From assembly GCA_030621215.1 (NCBI GenBank), contig JAUXIC010000003.1, positions 1 through 55,251 on the forward strand: a stretch of DNA of 55,251 nucleotides. The letters run 5' to 3'. Below the pieces are notes generated by a model. The model ran no database searches and had not been told where the DNA came from. It was given only the letters and a program-made list of their open reading frames with translations. Both the position numbers and the translations under genes were made by a program. This document shows, piece by piece, positions 41,065-49,842 of this stretch; position 1 is the stretch's first letter; each line of letters begins with the position of its first letter. The DNA is from Caldisericota bacterium. Its GTDB lineage: Bacteria > Caldisericota > Caldisericia > Caldisericales > Caldisericaceae.

Positions 41065-42148
41065 ACAGCTTTTTGCACTCCCTCTCAAGAATTTGCCTTT
41101 TCAAAACACCCAACTCTTTTCCTTCAACTCTGAATTTTTCTCTTAATTCACTACCGTCAATCTTTACTTTGCTGCATTCAATGAAAAATCTAGCTACCTT
41201 TGATGCACCCTTCTCTCCTAATGAAAAAAGGGCCGCGGCCAAAGGAACATGAATACTTCTATGCCTGGCAAAAAGAGTAAATAATGAATCAAAGCTGTCC
41301 TCCACTTTTTCTTTAGCAATTTTATTAACTATTTCGACTTCCTTCCTGCTTAAGCCTAAAATATCCAGCACAGGATGATCCAAAAAAACGTGTGAAAATA
41401 GCGCCACAACAAAAGCATCTCTGTATGTAAAATCTCTGTTAATCTCTTTGTCTAATTCATTAAACTGCAAGGATAAACCAGTTTTTCTGAGAATAAATGA
41501 AAAATCTTTTTCAGGAAAAAATATTTCAAGTACTTTTAACACAGACTGAATATCTAAATCAAGAATCTTTTTCAGTTCCTCTCTTCGTCTCTCTCTTTTG
41601 GTCTCTTTAAGAAAAAAAAATGCACTTTTAATCTGTTCCTTCGTATCTTCGTCAATGGAAAGGCCAAATGCTGCCGTAAGCCGGATCCCCCGGAGAACAC
41701 GTACCGGATCTTCAGTAATGGAAGTCGGGGAAACAGCCTTTAACACGCGGTTTTTAAGGTCTTTGAGTGAAATATCTTTGTAAAAAAACTTTTTTTCTGA
41801 AAGAGAATAACAGACAGCATTAATAGTATAATCCCGCAGCATAAGATTATTGTCAACACTATCTATAATTTTCATAAAATCAAATGTATAATCGCCCTGA
41901 ATGGTTCGCAGAAGTAAAAAATCCTTTGCATTCAAAAAAAAGTATTTCAGATTGCTATCTTCAAAAAAATCCAAAATTTTTTCAAAGTCGTTTTCCCTCA
42001 CTATGAAATCAAAATCTTTAATGTCTTTGCCGTAAAAAGCATCCCTTATAGCGCCTCCGACAATATAGATTTCACTTATCTTTGCCTTCAGCGTCTCAAC
42101 AAATGTATCTGAAAGTACAGCAGTTATAATGGTTTTTACTCTCTCCAT
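41051..42148 (-). CDS. CCA tRNA nucleotidyltransferase / poly(A) polymerase family protein
   Basis: A 365-residue class II nucleotidyltransferase. IVGGAIRDAFYGKDIKDFDFIV near residue 30 has the Gly-Gly-x-x-Arg and the two metal-binding Asp; LMLRDYTINAVCYSL and ITEDPVRVLRGIRLTAAFG are the following ATP/CTP-recognition regions. Whether it adds CCA, only CC, only A, or poly(A) cannot be decided; the one tRNA in the window has an encoded CCA. It overlaps miaB by 14 and the ymdB-like gene by 13 bases. Confidence 0.88.
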   Translation of the reverse strand: MERVKTIITAVLSDTFVETLKAKISEIYIVGGAIRDAFYGKDIKDFDFIVRENDFEKILDFFEDSNLKYFFLNAKDFLLLRTIQGDYTFDFMKIIDSVDNNLMLRDYTINAVCYSLSEKKFFYKDISLKDLKNRVLKAVSPTSITEDPVRVLRGIRLTAAFGLSIDEDTKEQIKSAFFFLKETKRERRREELKKILDLDIQSVLKVLEIFFPEKDFSFILRKTGLSLQFNELDKEINRDFTYRDAFVVALFSHVFLDHPVLDILGLSRKEVEIVNKIAKEKVEDSFDSLFTLFARHRSIHVPLAAALFSLGEKGASKVARFFIECSKVKIDGSELREKFRVEGKELGVLKRQILERECKKLYEKF

Positions 42149-42909
42149 CTTCCTCTCTCTATATTTTTTGCCTTACCGTTATTTGCAATGTCAATGACTA
42201 CAAAATCCAAAATCACACTACCTTCTGCAACTTCAAATGTTAATGGGAGAAGTGTTAAAAATTTTTTGATCGCCAGCTCCTTTTTAACTCCTATAACGGA
42301 TTCTTCTACGCCAGCCATTCCAACATCTGTAATATAAGCTGTGCCACGTGGAAGAATTGTTTCATCTGCAGTAGGCACGTGTGTATGTGTGCCGATAACT
42401 GCGCTTACAAATCCATCCATGAAAAAACCAAACGCTCTCTTTTCACTGGTTGCCTCAGCATGAAAATCAATCATTATACAGGGAGTATCTTTTTTCATCG
42501 CTTCAACTAACTGTTTTCCTACGACAAAAGGCGAATCAAGTGGAGGTAGCTCTATCCTTCCCTGTAAATTCACCACTCCCAATTTCATACCGTTTTTTTC
42601 AATTATAACATGGCCTTTGCCTCTCACGCCTGATGGAAAATTTGCAGGACGCAAAAGAAAAGGAAAATCATCAAACTGATTCCAAAATTTTTTCTTGTCA
42701 AAACTATGATTTCCTCCAGTAATTACATCTGCACCAAAGGAAAAAAGTTCCCGCGCGCTTTTTTCTGTGATTCCCGTTCCGTGCGCTGCATTTTCTCCAT
42801 TTAATATAATAAAATCAGGACGGTATTTTTCTCTTAATTCAGGTAATGCCATTCTAACGGCTTTTCTTCCGGGCTTGCCAAACACATCTCCAATAAAAAG
42901 TATTTTCAT
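42136..42909 (-). CDS. YmdB-type metallophosphoesterase (TIGR00282)
   Basis: A 257-residue calcineurin-like phosphodiesterase. GDVFGKPGRKAV, LNGENAAHGTGIT, TGGNHSFDKK, IDFHAEATSEK and GTHTHVPTAD are the metal-binding motifs in the order found in Bacillus YmdB, a 2',3'-cyclic nucleotide phosphodiesterase that affects RNA levels and cell fate. In many genomes it lies near rny and miaB, consistent with the RNA-processing company here. It overlaps the nucleotidyltransferase gene by 13 bases. Confidence 0.9.
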   Translation of the reverse strand: MKILFIGDVFGKPGRKAVRMALPELREKYRPDFIILNGENAAHGTGITEKSARELFSFGADVITGGNHSFDKKKFWNQFDDFPFLLRPANFPSGVRGKGHVIIEKNGMKLGVVNLQGRIELPPLDSPFVVGKQLVEAMKKDTPCIMIDFHAEATSEKRAFGFFMDGFVSAVIGTHTHVPTADETILPRGTAYITDVGMAGVEESVIGVKKELAIKKFLTLLPLTFEVAEGSVILDFVVIDIANNGKAKNIERGRWRE

Positions 42910-42985
42910 TTATCTCTCCCATCACAAACAAAAGGAGCCAGTAGAAATAGTACCGGCCGCTTTATATGTCTTAAAAACTAACTTA

Positions 42986-43642
42986 CTATTTCTTTTCAGT
43001 TTCTTCTTTCTGTTCTTTTTCAGCCGCTTCTTCGCCAGCTTCTTCAGCCGCTTCTTCACCAGCCACAGCTTCCACCGGTACCACTTCTTCCTTTGTAGGA
43101 TGCCCAATCCCTGCCACAACTACATCCAACGGAGTAAGCACTTTCACCTTATCAGAAAGAACAAGGTCACTTACATGCACAACATCGTTTATATCAAGTT
43201 CAGTTATATCAACCTCAATTTTGTCAGGAATATCAAGAGGAGAAGCTTCTACCTTGAGATCATACAGCATATGCTTAAGCAAACCGCCAACTTTTACCCC
43301 TTTTGATTCGCCTACAATCACAATCGGTATCTTTGTAAGCACGGGTTTGTCCAGATCTACTTCCAGAAAATCCACATGCACAACCTTATCGCCAAGAGGA
43401 TCTTTTTGTACAGCTTTAAGAATTGTCGGATAAATAGTGCCATCAATATCGAGATCAACAATAATGCTTGTCCCTTTATGCTTTAGGATGTGAATAAATT
43501 CCTTTTCGTTAATTGCAATAGGAGTAGGTTCTGCAGTCTTTCCGTAAGCTATAGCAGGAATAAATCCTTCGCTGCGAAGCTTCTTTAACGCTCCTTTAGT
43601 AGAAACATCTCTCTTCGTTGCCTTAAATGCTATCTTTTCCAT
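42986..43642 (-). CDS. rplY: Ribosomal protein bL25, Ctc-type long form
   Basis: A 218-residue 5S-rRNA-binding protein. The N-terminal L25 domain (1-92) has the pattern RSEGFIPAIAYGKTAEPTPI; the C-terminal TL5/Ctc domain (95-185) includes LDIPDKIEVDITELDINDVVHVSDL; a Glu/Ala/Lys-rich tail (190-218) is encoded by a GCTTCTTC-rich imperfect repeat. It is the first gene of a run leading to ymdB, cca, miaB, miaA and the PLP enzyme, with a 76-base gap before ymdB. Confidence 0.95.
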   Translation of the reverse strand: MEKIAFKATKRDVSTKGALKKLRSEGFIPAIAYGKTAEPTPIAINEKEFIHILKHKGTSIIVDLDIDGTIYPTILKAVQKDPLGDKVVHVDFLEVDLDKPVLTKIPIVIVGESKGVKVGGLLKHMLYDLKVEASPLDIPDKIEVDITELDINDVVHVSDLVLSDKVKVLTPLDVVVAGIGHPTKEEVVPVEAVAGEEAAEEAGEEAAEKEQKEETEKK

Positions 43643-43674
43643 ATATACATCTCCTTTATAATTTTTTGAAGTTA

Positions 43675-43702
43675 ATTATAACATTCTTTCAATCTTTTTC
43701 AA
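43675..43702 (-). promoter_or_regulatory. Promoter of rplY and downstream genes
   Basis: Minus-strand TTGAAA (complement of 43697-43702), 16-base spacer, perfect TATAAT (complement of 43675-43680). The -35 box lies inside the last codons of prs. AAAGGAG precedes the rplY ATG. Confidence 0.6.
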
Positions 43703-44648
43703 ATAATGCACTTATAGATTCATGTAAAAATACTCTTTTAATCGCCTCACCTATCAGCGGAGCTACACTAAGAACCTCAACTTTAGCAGGTAAATGATTA
43801 CGCTCTTCCACAGGAATCGTGTCCGTTATAATTATTTCTCTGATAGGCGCTTTTTCAAATTTTTCCAGGCTATTTTTTGCAAATATTCCATGTGTCGCAC
43901 ACACATAAACCTCTTTTGCTCCCTTTTTAAAAACTTCTTCTGTTGCGCTAATGATAGTATTGCCCGTATGAATCGCATCGTCAACAAAAATAACGCTTTT
44001 CCCATCAACTTCACCAATAAGACTGCTCGTTTCTACTTCTTCCGGGCCAAGTCTTCTCTTGACAAATATTGCCTGAGTTGAACGAGGTACCCTCCTAGCA
44101 AATTCAGTCGCCCGCGCTACACCTCCCACATCAGGAGAAACAACAACAGGATTCTCAATATTTTTTTCGCGTATATAATCAGCAAGTATCAACATAGCCG
44201 TAAGATTATCCATCGGTATATCAAAAAACCCTTGTATCTGGCCTGCATGCAAATCTACAGACATTACCCTGTCTGCGCCCGCCGTTGTAATGAGATTTGC
44301 AACAAGCTTTGCTGAGATAGGCTCCCTTGATTTTGTCTTTCTATCCTGTCTTGCATACCCAAAAAAAGGAACAACAGCAGCTATAGTATTCGCTGACGCT
44401 CTTTTTAAAGCATCGATCATAATAAGCAACTCCATTAAATTATCCGCCGGGGAAAAAGTTGGTTGAATGACAAATACATCTCTCCCTCGTACGTTTTCGA
44501 GGCATCTTACATGAATTTCTCCATCGGGAAAATAATCAACAAACATCCTCCCTAATGGCAAACCAACATACTTCGCAATTTTTTCTGAAAGCTGCCTGTT
44601 TGCCGTGCCAGAAAAAATTTTTATTGCTTTTCCTTTCAAATCAACCAT
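43689..44648 (-). CDS. prs: Ribose-phosphate pyrophosphokinase (PRPP synthetase)
   Basis: A 319-residue enzyme making PRPP from ribose 5-phosphate and ATP for purine, pyrimidine and histidine synthesis and base salvage. FFGYARQDRKTKSREPISAK is the ATP/flexible-loop region with the conserved His/Arg, VMSVDLHAGQIQGFFDIP the metal-binding site, VVSPDVGGVARA the signature, and VIFVDDAIHTGNTI the PRPP loop; that loop usually reads VDDxxxTxGT, so the Asn and Thr order differs slightly. The gene overlaps glmU by eight bases, a common pairing. Confidence 0.95.
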   Translation of the reverse strand: MVDLKGKAIKIFSGTANRQLSEKIAKYVGLPLGRMFVDYFPDGEIHVRCLENVRGRDVFVIQPTFSPADNLMELLIMIDALKRASANTIAAVVPFFGYARQDRKTKSREPISAKLVANLITTAGADRVMSVDLHAGQIQGFFDIPMDNLTAMLILADYIREKNIENPVVVSPDVGGVARATEFARRVPRSTQAIFVKRRLGPEEVETSSLIGEVDGKSVIFVDDAIHTGNTIISATEEVFKKGAKEVYVCATHGIFAKNSLEKFEKAPIREIIITDTIPVEERNHLPAKVEVLSVAPLIGEAIKRVFLHESISALFEKD

Positions 44649-46014
44649 TACTTTTTTTCCTCCTCTTTGCCCATTCTTTTTTGTTTATTTGTTTAGCCCT
44701 CCCAATAGCAAGCGCATCCTCAGGAACTTCTTCTGTAATCACAGATCCAGCTGCTGTATACGCACCTTTTCCTATTTTTATGGGCGCTACAAGTGTGTTG
44801 TGAGAGCCAATAAATACATCTTTCTCTATAAATGTTTGTTTCTTCTTACTTTGAAGCCCGTCATAATTGCAAGTAATTGTTCCTGCCCCAATATTCACAT
44901 TTTCCCCAACTGTTGTATCGCCAATATAACTTAAATGGGGGACTTTTGTATTTTCCCCAAACTGGGATTTTTTCACCTCAACAAAAGCACCTATCTTAAC
45001 ATTCTTACTCATTTTGCTATCAGGCCGCACATAAGCAAATGGGCCTATTTTACAATTATCTCCTACATTAGCCTGCCTTATTACACTGTACTGCACGCCC
45101 ACATCGCTTTTAATAACAGAATCAACAATACGCGTATTTGGCCCGATCACGCAATCTTTCCCTATAGTTGTTTTCCCTTGAATTAACACCCCTGGAAGAA
45201 TTGTCACGTCATTCTCTATTCTTACATCAAAATCAATACATACGCTGTCCGGATTTATAATTGTAACGCCTGAAAACATTAATTTATCAAGTATCTCTTC
45301 CTGGATGATCTTAGTCGCAATGGAAAGCTCTTTTCTATTGTTAATGCCATATACGGAAAATTTTCTTTCCATCTTTTTTACACTTACTTTTACTCCTTTT
45401 TTCTTCAATATTGTAAGTGCGTCCGTCAAATAATACTCTTTTTGCAAATTATTGGGAGTAATTTCGCTAATTGCGTCAGCAAGATGTTTTTTTGCAAATA
45501 CATATACTCCCGTGTTGATCTCGTTTATTTTCTTCTCTTCCTCTGTTGCGTCTTTTTCTTCAACGATCTTGACAAAATCAGTCTCATGCCTGACTATTCT
45601 GCCAAAACCAATCGGATTATCGGATAAGGCAGTAAGTAATGCTGCGCCGCTTTTAGCATCTCTATGAAAAGCAAGAAGTTCTTTAAGGTCAGAGGATTTT
45701 ATCAAAGGATTATCTCCTGTAATAATAAACACTGGTGTCTCATCCGGGATATTGCTAACAGCGGTAAGTGCCTGCCTTACTGCATCCCCTGTCCCGAGAG
45801 GGACTTTTTGGTAAACCAGTTCAACATTAGAAAAAACATTTTTATCAATTTTTTCGGAAATCACTACAACAACTTTATCAGATATTCCTTTTGCAGCATC
45901 TATCACGTATTTCACCATAGGCCGCCCGCAAATTGGATGCATCACTTTCGGAATAGACGAATGCATCCTCTTCCCTACTCCAGCAGCTAAAACAATACAA
46001 ACATTTTTCATCAT
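44641..46014 (-). CDS. glmU: Bifunctional GlmU (UDP-GlcNAc pyrophosphorylase / GlcN-1-P acetyltransferase)
   Basis: A 457-residue enzyme giving UDP-N-acetylglucosamine for peptidoglycan. The N-terminal uridyltransferase (1-230) starts with LAAGVGKRMHSSIPKVMHPI and contains ITGDNPLI; the C-terminal left-handed beta helix (250-440) has hexad repeats and GAFVEVKKS, LSYIGDTTVGENVNIGAGTITCNYDG for acetyltransfer. Two ATGs stand at 46014 and 46011, preceded by AAGGAG. Located upstream of prs in the same transcript. Confidence 0.95.
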   Translation of the reverse strand: MMKNVCIVLAAGVGKRMHSSIPKVMHPICGRPMVKYVIDAAKGISDKVVVVISEKIDKNVFSNVELVYQKVPLGTGDAVRQALTAVSNIPDETPVFIITGDNPLIKSSDLKELLAFHRDAKSGAALLTALSDNPIGFGRIVRHETDFVKIVEEKDATEEEKKINEINTGVYVFAKKHLADAISEITPNNLQKEYYLTDALTILKKKGVKVSVKKMERKFSVYGINNRKELSIATKIIQEEILDKLMFSGVTIINPDSVCIDFDVRIENDVTILPGVLIQGKTTIGKDCVIGPNTRIVDSVIKSDVGVQYSVIRQANVGDNCKIGPFAYVRPDSKMSKNVKIGAFVEVKKSQFGENTKVPHLSYIGDTTVGENVNIGAGTITCNYDGLQSKKKQTFIEKDVFIGSHNTLVAPIKIGKGAYTAAGSVITEEVPEDALAIGRAKQINKKEWAKRRKKSNG

Positions 46015-46162
46015 TCACAACTCCTTATTGTCAGGCCATAAATTTTATTTAAACAGCAAAACCATCCCATTGCCATATTTTCATCAGCCAGCGTCATTTT
46101 CTCTTCGGTATCAATAATACAAGCAATACTCTTTACTTAACGAGACAGATTATGGCAGCAAT

Positions 46163-47395
46163 TTAGTGGCTCTCTTTGTATTTACGCAATATTCCAAGCG
46201 CGTAATCTATATCGCCCTCAGTATGGTCAGCACAGATTTGAAATCGTATCTCCTGATCTCCTTTTGGAACTACAGGAAAATTAAGACCAGTTGCTAAAAT
46301 ACCGTTATCCTTTAAATATCCGACAAGTTCTGTAGTTTTCTCTGTATCCCGCACCATAAGGGGCACAACAGGATGCTCTCCTTTTATTACCTCATACCCC
46401 ATATCTATTAGGTCGGATTCAAACCGCGCCGTCATCGCACGCAGGTGTTTTAGCATTGCCCTTCCCTTGTCACTATCCAATATTTCTAATGAGGCAAGAG
46501 CAGCACTTGCTTCCGGTGGAGTAATAGGATTAGAATAAATATAAAACGGAGCAGTTTCGCGTAAAAATCCTATTACCTCTGCACTGCTTACCACGTATCC
46601 GCCATTCACTCCGAGGGCTTTGCCGAGCGTTGCAACTAACACATCGATTCTATCTTCGTGCGTATATTCTGCTGTTCCTCTACCTGTTTCTCCAATAGCC
46701 CCAACGCCGTGTGAATCATCAACAAATGTAAGAACTCCTTCTTCAAAATTTGAATTGTATTTTTCAACTAAATCAGCTATTTCTTTGAGCGGAGCATAAT
46801 CCCCCCTCATACTAAAGATACCATCAGTTACAATTATAACCCGCTTGCAATTGCCAATTGAACTCTCTAAAGTTGACGCCAGTCCATCCATATTATTGTG
46901 CTTATATACCTTTTTATCCTTTGGCCTGGATAATTTTATACCATTAATAATGCAATTATGATTCAATTCATCGCTTATCACAATAGTATCTTGCGTAATC
47001 ATAGGCGCTAATATACCCACCATCGCTGCATATGCAGAACTAAATATCATAGCTGCTTCTCTATTATGGAATTCGGCAAGTTTTTTCTCAAGCGCCATAT
47101 GGGAAGTATAAGTACCGCTTATAAATCGTACAGCGCCAGGTCCAGCCCCAAATTCTTTTGCAGCTTTTTCCTCAGCTTCTATTACCTCTTTTTTTAAAGA
47201 CATCCCAAGATAGTTATTTGCATTCATCCGCAAAAACTCTTTTTCGCTATAACCATCTATAAAATACCTTGGGCCCTTATCCCCTTGTGCCGGTTTTATA
47301 CCAGTTATCACTGTTTCGCTACCCTTAAGCACTCCTTTATCTTTCAACTCCTTTAAATAAGCCGATAGTATCTCTCTAATCTTATCAAGCGGCAT
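46163..47395 (-). CDS. kbl: Glycine C-acetyltransferase (2-amino-3-ketobutyrate CoA ligase)
   Basis: A 410-residue PLP enzyme of the alpha-oxoamine synthase family that splits 2-amino-3-ketobutyrate with CoA into glycine and acetyl-CoA. FVDDSHGVGAIGETGRGT places the PLP-binding Asp and His, and LVATLGKALGVNGGYV the Schiff-base lysine (about residue 250); RFISGTYTSHMALEKKLA is typical. The ATG at 47395 follows GGGAGGTGG; the longer frame upstream lies inside the dehydrogenase gene. It starts 16 bases after the threonine dehydrogenase gene, the second step of the same pathway. Confidence 0.94.
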   Translation of the reverse strand: MPLDKIREILSAYLKELKDKGVLKGSETVITGIKPAQGDKGPRYFIDGYSEKEFLRMNANNYLGMSLKKEVIEAEEKAAKEFGAGPGAVRFISGTYTSHMALEKKLAEFHNREAAMIFSSAYAAMVGILAPMITQDTIVISDELNHNCIINGIKLSRPKDKKVYKHNNMDGLASTLESSIGNCKRVIIVTDGIFSMRGDYAPLKEIADLVEKYNSNFEEGVLTFVDDSHGVGAIGETGRGTAEYTHEDRIDVLVATLGKALGVNGGYVVSSAEVIGFLRETAPFYIYSNPITPPEASAALASLEILDSDKGRAMLKHLRAMTARFESDLIDMGYEVIKGEHPVVPLMVRDTEKTTELVGYLKDNGILATGLNFPVVPKGDQEIRFQICADHTEGDIDYALGILRKYKESH

Positions 47396-47411
47396 TATTC
47401 CACCTCCCTGG

Positions 47412-48371
47412 TTATATTTTAATTGCCAGCTTCTTTGACAGCTTCTCAAGCATGTCCCTCGCCATAAAAGCAAGATTATATTCTGGTCTCCATCCCCACT
47501 CTTCTTTAGCAGCACTATCGTCCATCCTGTTGGGCCAGGAATCAGCTATTGCCTGCCTCATCAGGTCAATGTCATATTCCATGATAAAGTCTGGAATATA
47601 TTTTTTAATTTCATTTGCAATATCCTTGGGAGCAAAACTCATTGCCGTCACATTAAAAGCATTTCTATGCACTAATTTTTCAGGATCTGCTTCCATAATA
47701 TCAATCGCCGCTTTTATCGTGTCTGGCATATACATCATATCCATATATGTATCAGGTTTCAGATAACATATATATCTCCTATGCTTAAGAGCTTCATAAA
47801 ATATTTCAACAGAATAATCAGTAGTCCCTCCGCCGGGTAATGTTACATAAGAAATGATACCGGGGAAACGCACTCCCCGGGTATCCACTCCAAATTTTTT
47901 AAAATAATAATCGCAAAGTAATTCTCCCGAAACTTTGGTAATGCCATACATTGTATTTGGACGCTGAATCGTATCCTGTGGCGTGTTATCTTTTGGTGTA
48001 TTAGGACCAAACGCGCCGATAGAGCTGGGAGTAAAAACAGCACATCTATGCTCACACGCAACATCTAAAACATTGCAAAGCCCGTTAATGTTTACATTCC
48101 AGGCAAGTTTTGGCTTGGCTTCTGCCACTGCAGAAAGTATAGCTGCCAAATGATAGATAGTGTCTATTCTGTGCTTTTTCACAACTTCCTCAATCGTATT
48201 AATCGTTGCACAGTCAATAGTTTCAAATGGTCCCGAATTGAACAACTCTTCACTAGGTTTTCTTTTATGCCCTGCTGCAACTACATTTTCATTGCCATAC
48301 TTTTCACGCAGGGCTAAAGTAAGCTCAGAACCAATTTGCCCCGTAGCTCCCGTCACTAAAATCCTTTGCAT
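47412..48371 (-). CDS. L-threonine 3-dehydrogenase, SDR/epimerase type
   Basis: About 319 residues. The N-terminal GATGQIGSELTLALREKYG binds NAD; SSIGAFGPNTP and YGITKVSGELLCDYY supply the catalytic Ser/Thr and YxxxK; RFPGIISYVTLPGGGTTDY is a signature of the extended SDR threonine dehydrogenases (as in mammals and Flavobacterium), not the zinc-dependent Tdh of E. coli. The product, 2-amino-3-ketobutyrate, is used by the next enzyme. GAGGAGG stands ten bases before the ATG at 48371. Confidence 0.9.
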   Translation of the reverse strand: MQRILVTGATGQIGSELTLALREKYGNENVVAAGHKRKPSEELFNSGPFETIDCATINTIEEVVKKHRIDTIYHLAAILSAVAEAKPKLAWNVNINGLCNVLDVACEHRCAVFTPSSIGAFGPNTPKDNTPQDTIQRPNTMYGITKVSGELLCDYYFKKFGVDTRGVRFPGIISYVTLPGGGTTDYSVEIFYEALKHRRYICYLKPDTYMDMMYMPDTIKAAIDIMEADPEKLVHRNAFNVTAMSFAPKDIANEIKKYIPDFIMEYDIDLMRQAIADSWPNRMDDSAAKEEWGWRPEYNLAFMARDMLEKLSKKLAIKI

Positions 48372-48474
48372 AAATGCCGTACCTCCTCTTTTAGTCGTCA
48401 TCAAAATAGGATTTAACTTATTATTCCCTACTACATCGTTTCTCCAAAGATTTTAATCCTTACTAAATATGCCT

Positions 48475-49251
48475 CTATTCCCCTGATGTAGGAGCTTTAC
48501 TGCAAGAACAATGCCTCTCGCCGGGAATATTTATCACTGCTTCACTTAAAACATTGCGTAACATTTTGTTCATTTCTTCCATTTTCCCTACCACTTCCTT
48601 ATGAGAAATCATTTGATCAGAAATACCTGCTGCATAATTTGCTACAGCAGCAATCGTAGCATAGCACATACCTAACTCTCTTGCCAATACTACTTCGGGA
48701 ACGCCAGTCATTCCAACCACATCCCCGCCTAAAATACTGTAAGCACGTATTTCTGCCCGTGTTTCAAACCTTGGGCCTTCTACAGATACATACGTGCCCT
48801 TTGGGGAATAAGGATAATCAAATTTCTCCATTGCTTTTTGGATAGCAGCAGCTAACTCAGGGCAATATGGATCTGTGCAATCTGTATGCACTACCTTCCC
48901 TTGAGAAAAAAAAGTATCTTCTCTCTTTTTTGTAAAATCAAGAAATTGATCAGCAATAACAAACATGCCAGGCGAAATCTCCCTGTTAATTGAACCCACT
49001 GCAGCAGTTGCAATAATTCGCTCAACCCCCAGCTTGTATAAAGAAAAAATATTAGCTCTATAGTTTATCTTATGGGGTGGCACGGTATGTCCCGTACCGT
49101 GACGGGCTTCAAAAAACACATTTCTCCCTTCCAGTTCTCCTTGCATAAGATTCACAGTGCCAAATTCAGTTCTTACAGCTATTGGCTCTGCATTTTGTAA
49201 AAAATCTGGCGTATAAACACCAGTACCACCAATAATACCGATACTTTTCAT
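48475..49251 (-). CDS. MTAP-family phosphorylase, probably 6-oxopurine specific
   Basis: A 258-residue PNP/MTAP-family protein. GIIGGTGVY, RHGTGHTVPPHKINYRANIF and VEGPRFETRAEIRAY with MTGVPEVVLARELGMCYA are the phosphate, ribose and base motifs. Where adenine-specific MTAP has TDYD, this protein has ANYA (CYATIAAVANYAAG): the Asp that binds the 6-amino group is Asn, as in inosine/guanosine-cleaving phosphorylases and methylthioinosine phosphorylase. I therefore expect release of hypoxanthine or guanine from (methylthio)inosine or guanosine. GGAGG precedes the ATG at 49251. Its C-terminal tail has CSCSK. Confidence 0.85.
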   Translation of the reverse strand: MKSIGIIGGTGVYTPDFLQNAEPIAVRTEFGTVNLMQGELEGRNVFFEARHGTGHTVPPHKINYRANIFSLYKLGVERIIATAAVGSINREISPGMFVIADQFLDFTKKREDTFFSQGKVVHTDCTDPYCPELAAAIQKAMEKFDYPYSPKGTYVSVEGPRFETRAEIRAYSILGGDVVGMTGVPEVVLARELGMCYATIAAVANYAAGISDQMISHKEVVGKMEEMNKMLRNVLSEAVINIPGERHCSCSKAPTSGE

Positions 49252-49294
49252 GTTTACCTCCATACCATTTTAACATTTTTTAAGAATTTTTCTA

Positions 49295-49322
49295 TTGCTT
49301 TTTAAGACTTTGTATCTATAAT
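49295..49322 (+). promoter_or_regulatory. Promoter of the tRNA-Ala gene
   Basis: TTGCTT (49295-49300), 16-base spacer, perfect TATAAT (49317-49322). The predicted start is one or two bases before the mature tRNA at 49331. Confidence 0.6.
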
Positions 49323-49330
49323 TATCTGAC

Positions 49331-49405
49331 GGGGCAGTAGTTCAGCGGGAGAACGCATCCCTCGCACGGATGAGGTCAGGGGTTCAAATCCCCTCTGCTC
49401 CACCA
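49331..49405 (+). tRNA. tRNA-Ala, anticodon CGC, with encoded CCA
   Basis: A full cloverleaf: acceptor GGGGCAG/CTGCTCC including the G3-U70 pair that identifies alanine tRNAs, D-arm GTTC...GAAC, anticodon stem CATCC/GGATG with loop CTCGCAC (anticodon CGC), T-arm AGGGG TTCAAAT CCCCT, discriminator A and CCA at 49403-49405. The last 22 bases are antisense to the 3' end of dtd. CGC reads the GCG codon. Confidence 0.97.
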
Positions 49406-49842
49406 AATTTTTCCAGAATAAAAGTAACAGGTCCATCATTGACAAGATTTACTTCCATATATGCACCAAAAATGCCTGTCCTGACAATCCTGACCTGCTT
49501 TTTTATTTCTTCCACGAATAATTTATAAAGCGAAATTGCCAAATCATCTCCCGCCGCATTGCTGAAACCGGGTCGATTGCCTTTCTTAATGTGAGAGGCA
49601 AGTGTAAACTGGGAGATAATCATAACCTCGCCGTTTACATCCGTTACAGAAAGATTCATCTTTCCATGCTCGTCAGAAAAAATCCTTAAGTCACAAATTT
49701 TCTTTGCGAGGTACTTTGCTTCTCTTTCCGTGTCTCCTTTTTCCACACCCATTAAAATAAGCAATCCACTTCCAGTTGTTGAAACTATCTCACCATCAAC
49801 GCTAACTGACGCTCTCTTCACTCTCTGAAGAACTATCCTCAT
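49384..49842 (-). CDS. dtd: D-aminoacyl-tRNA deacylase
   Basis: A 152-residue homodimeric proofreading enzyme that removes D-amino acids, and glycine mischarged on tRNA-Ala, from tRNAs. MRIVLQRVKRASVSVDG at the start, the SQFTLAS motif (about 78-84) and NDGPVTF (Gly-cisPro motif, about 134-140) are complete. The last codons (FGGAEGI and stop) are antisense to the acceptor and T-arm of tRNA-Ala. AAAGGAG precedes the ATG; the first 41 bases overlap rel. Confidence 0.95.
   Translation of the reverse strand: MRIVLQRVKRASVSVDGEIVSTTGSGLLILMGVEKGDTEREAKYLAKKICDLRIFSDEHGKMNLSVTDVNGEVMIISQFTLASHIKKGNRPGFSNAAGDDLAISLYKLFVEEIKKQVRIVRTGIFGAYMEVNLVNDGPVTFILEKFGGAEGI

Noticed and set aside
43000-43080. 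Imperfect tandem repeat of CTTCTTC/CAGC units
   Set aside because: It is low-complexity coding sequence for the Glu/Ala-rich tail of bL25, not a repeat element.
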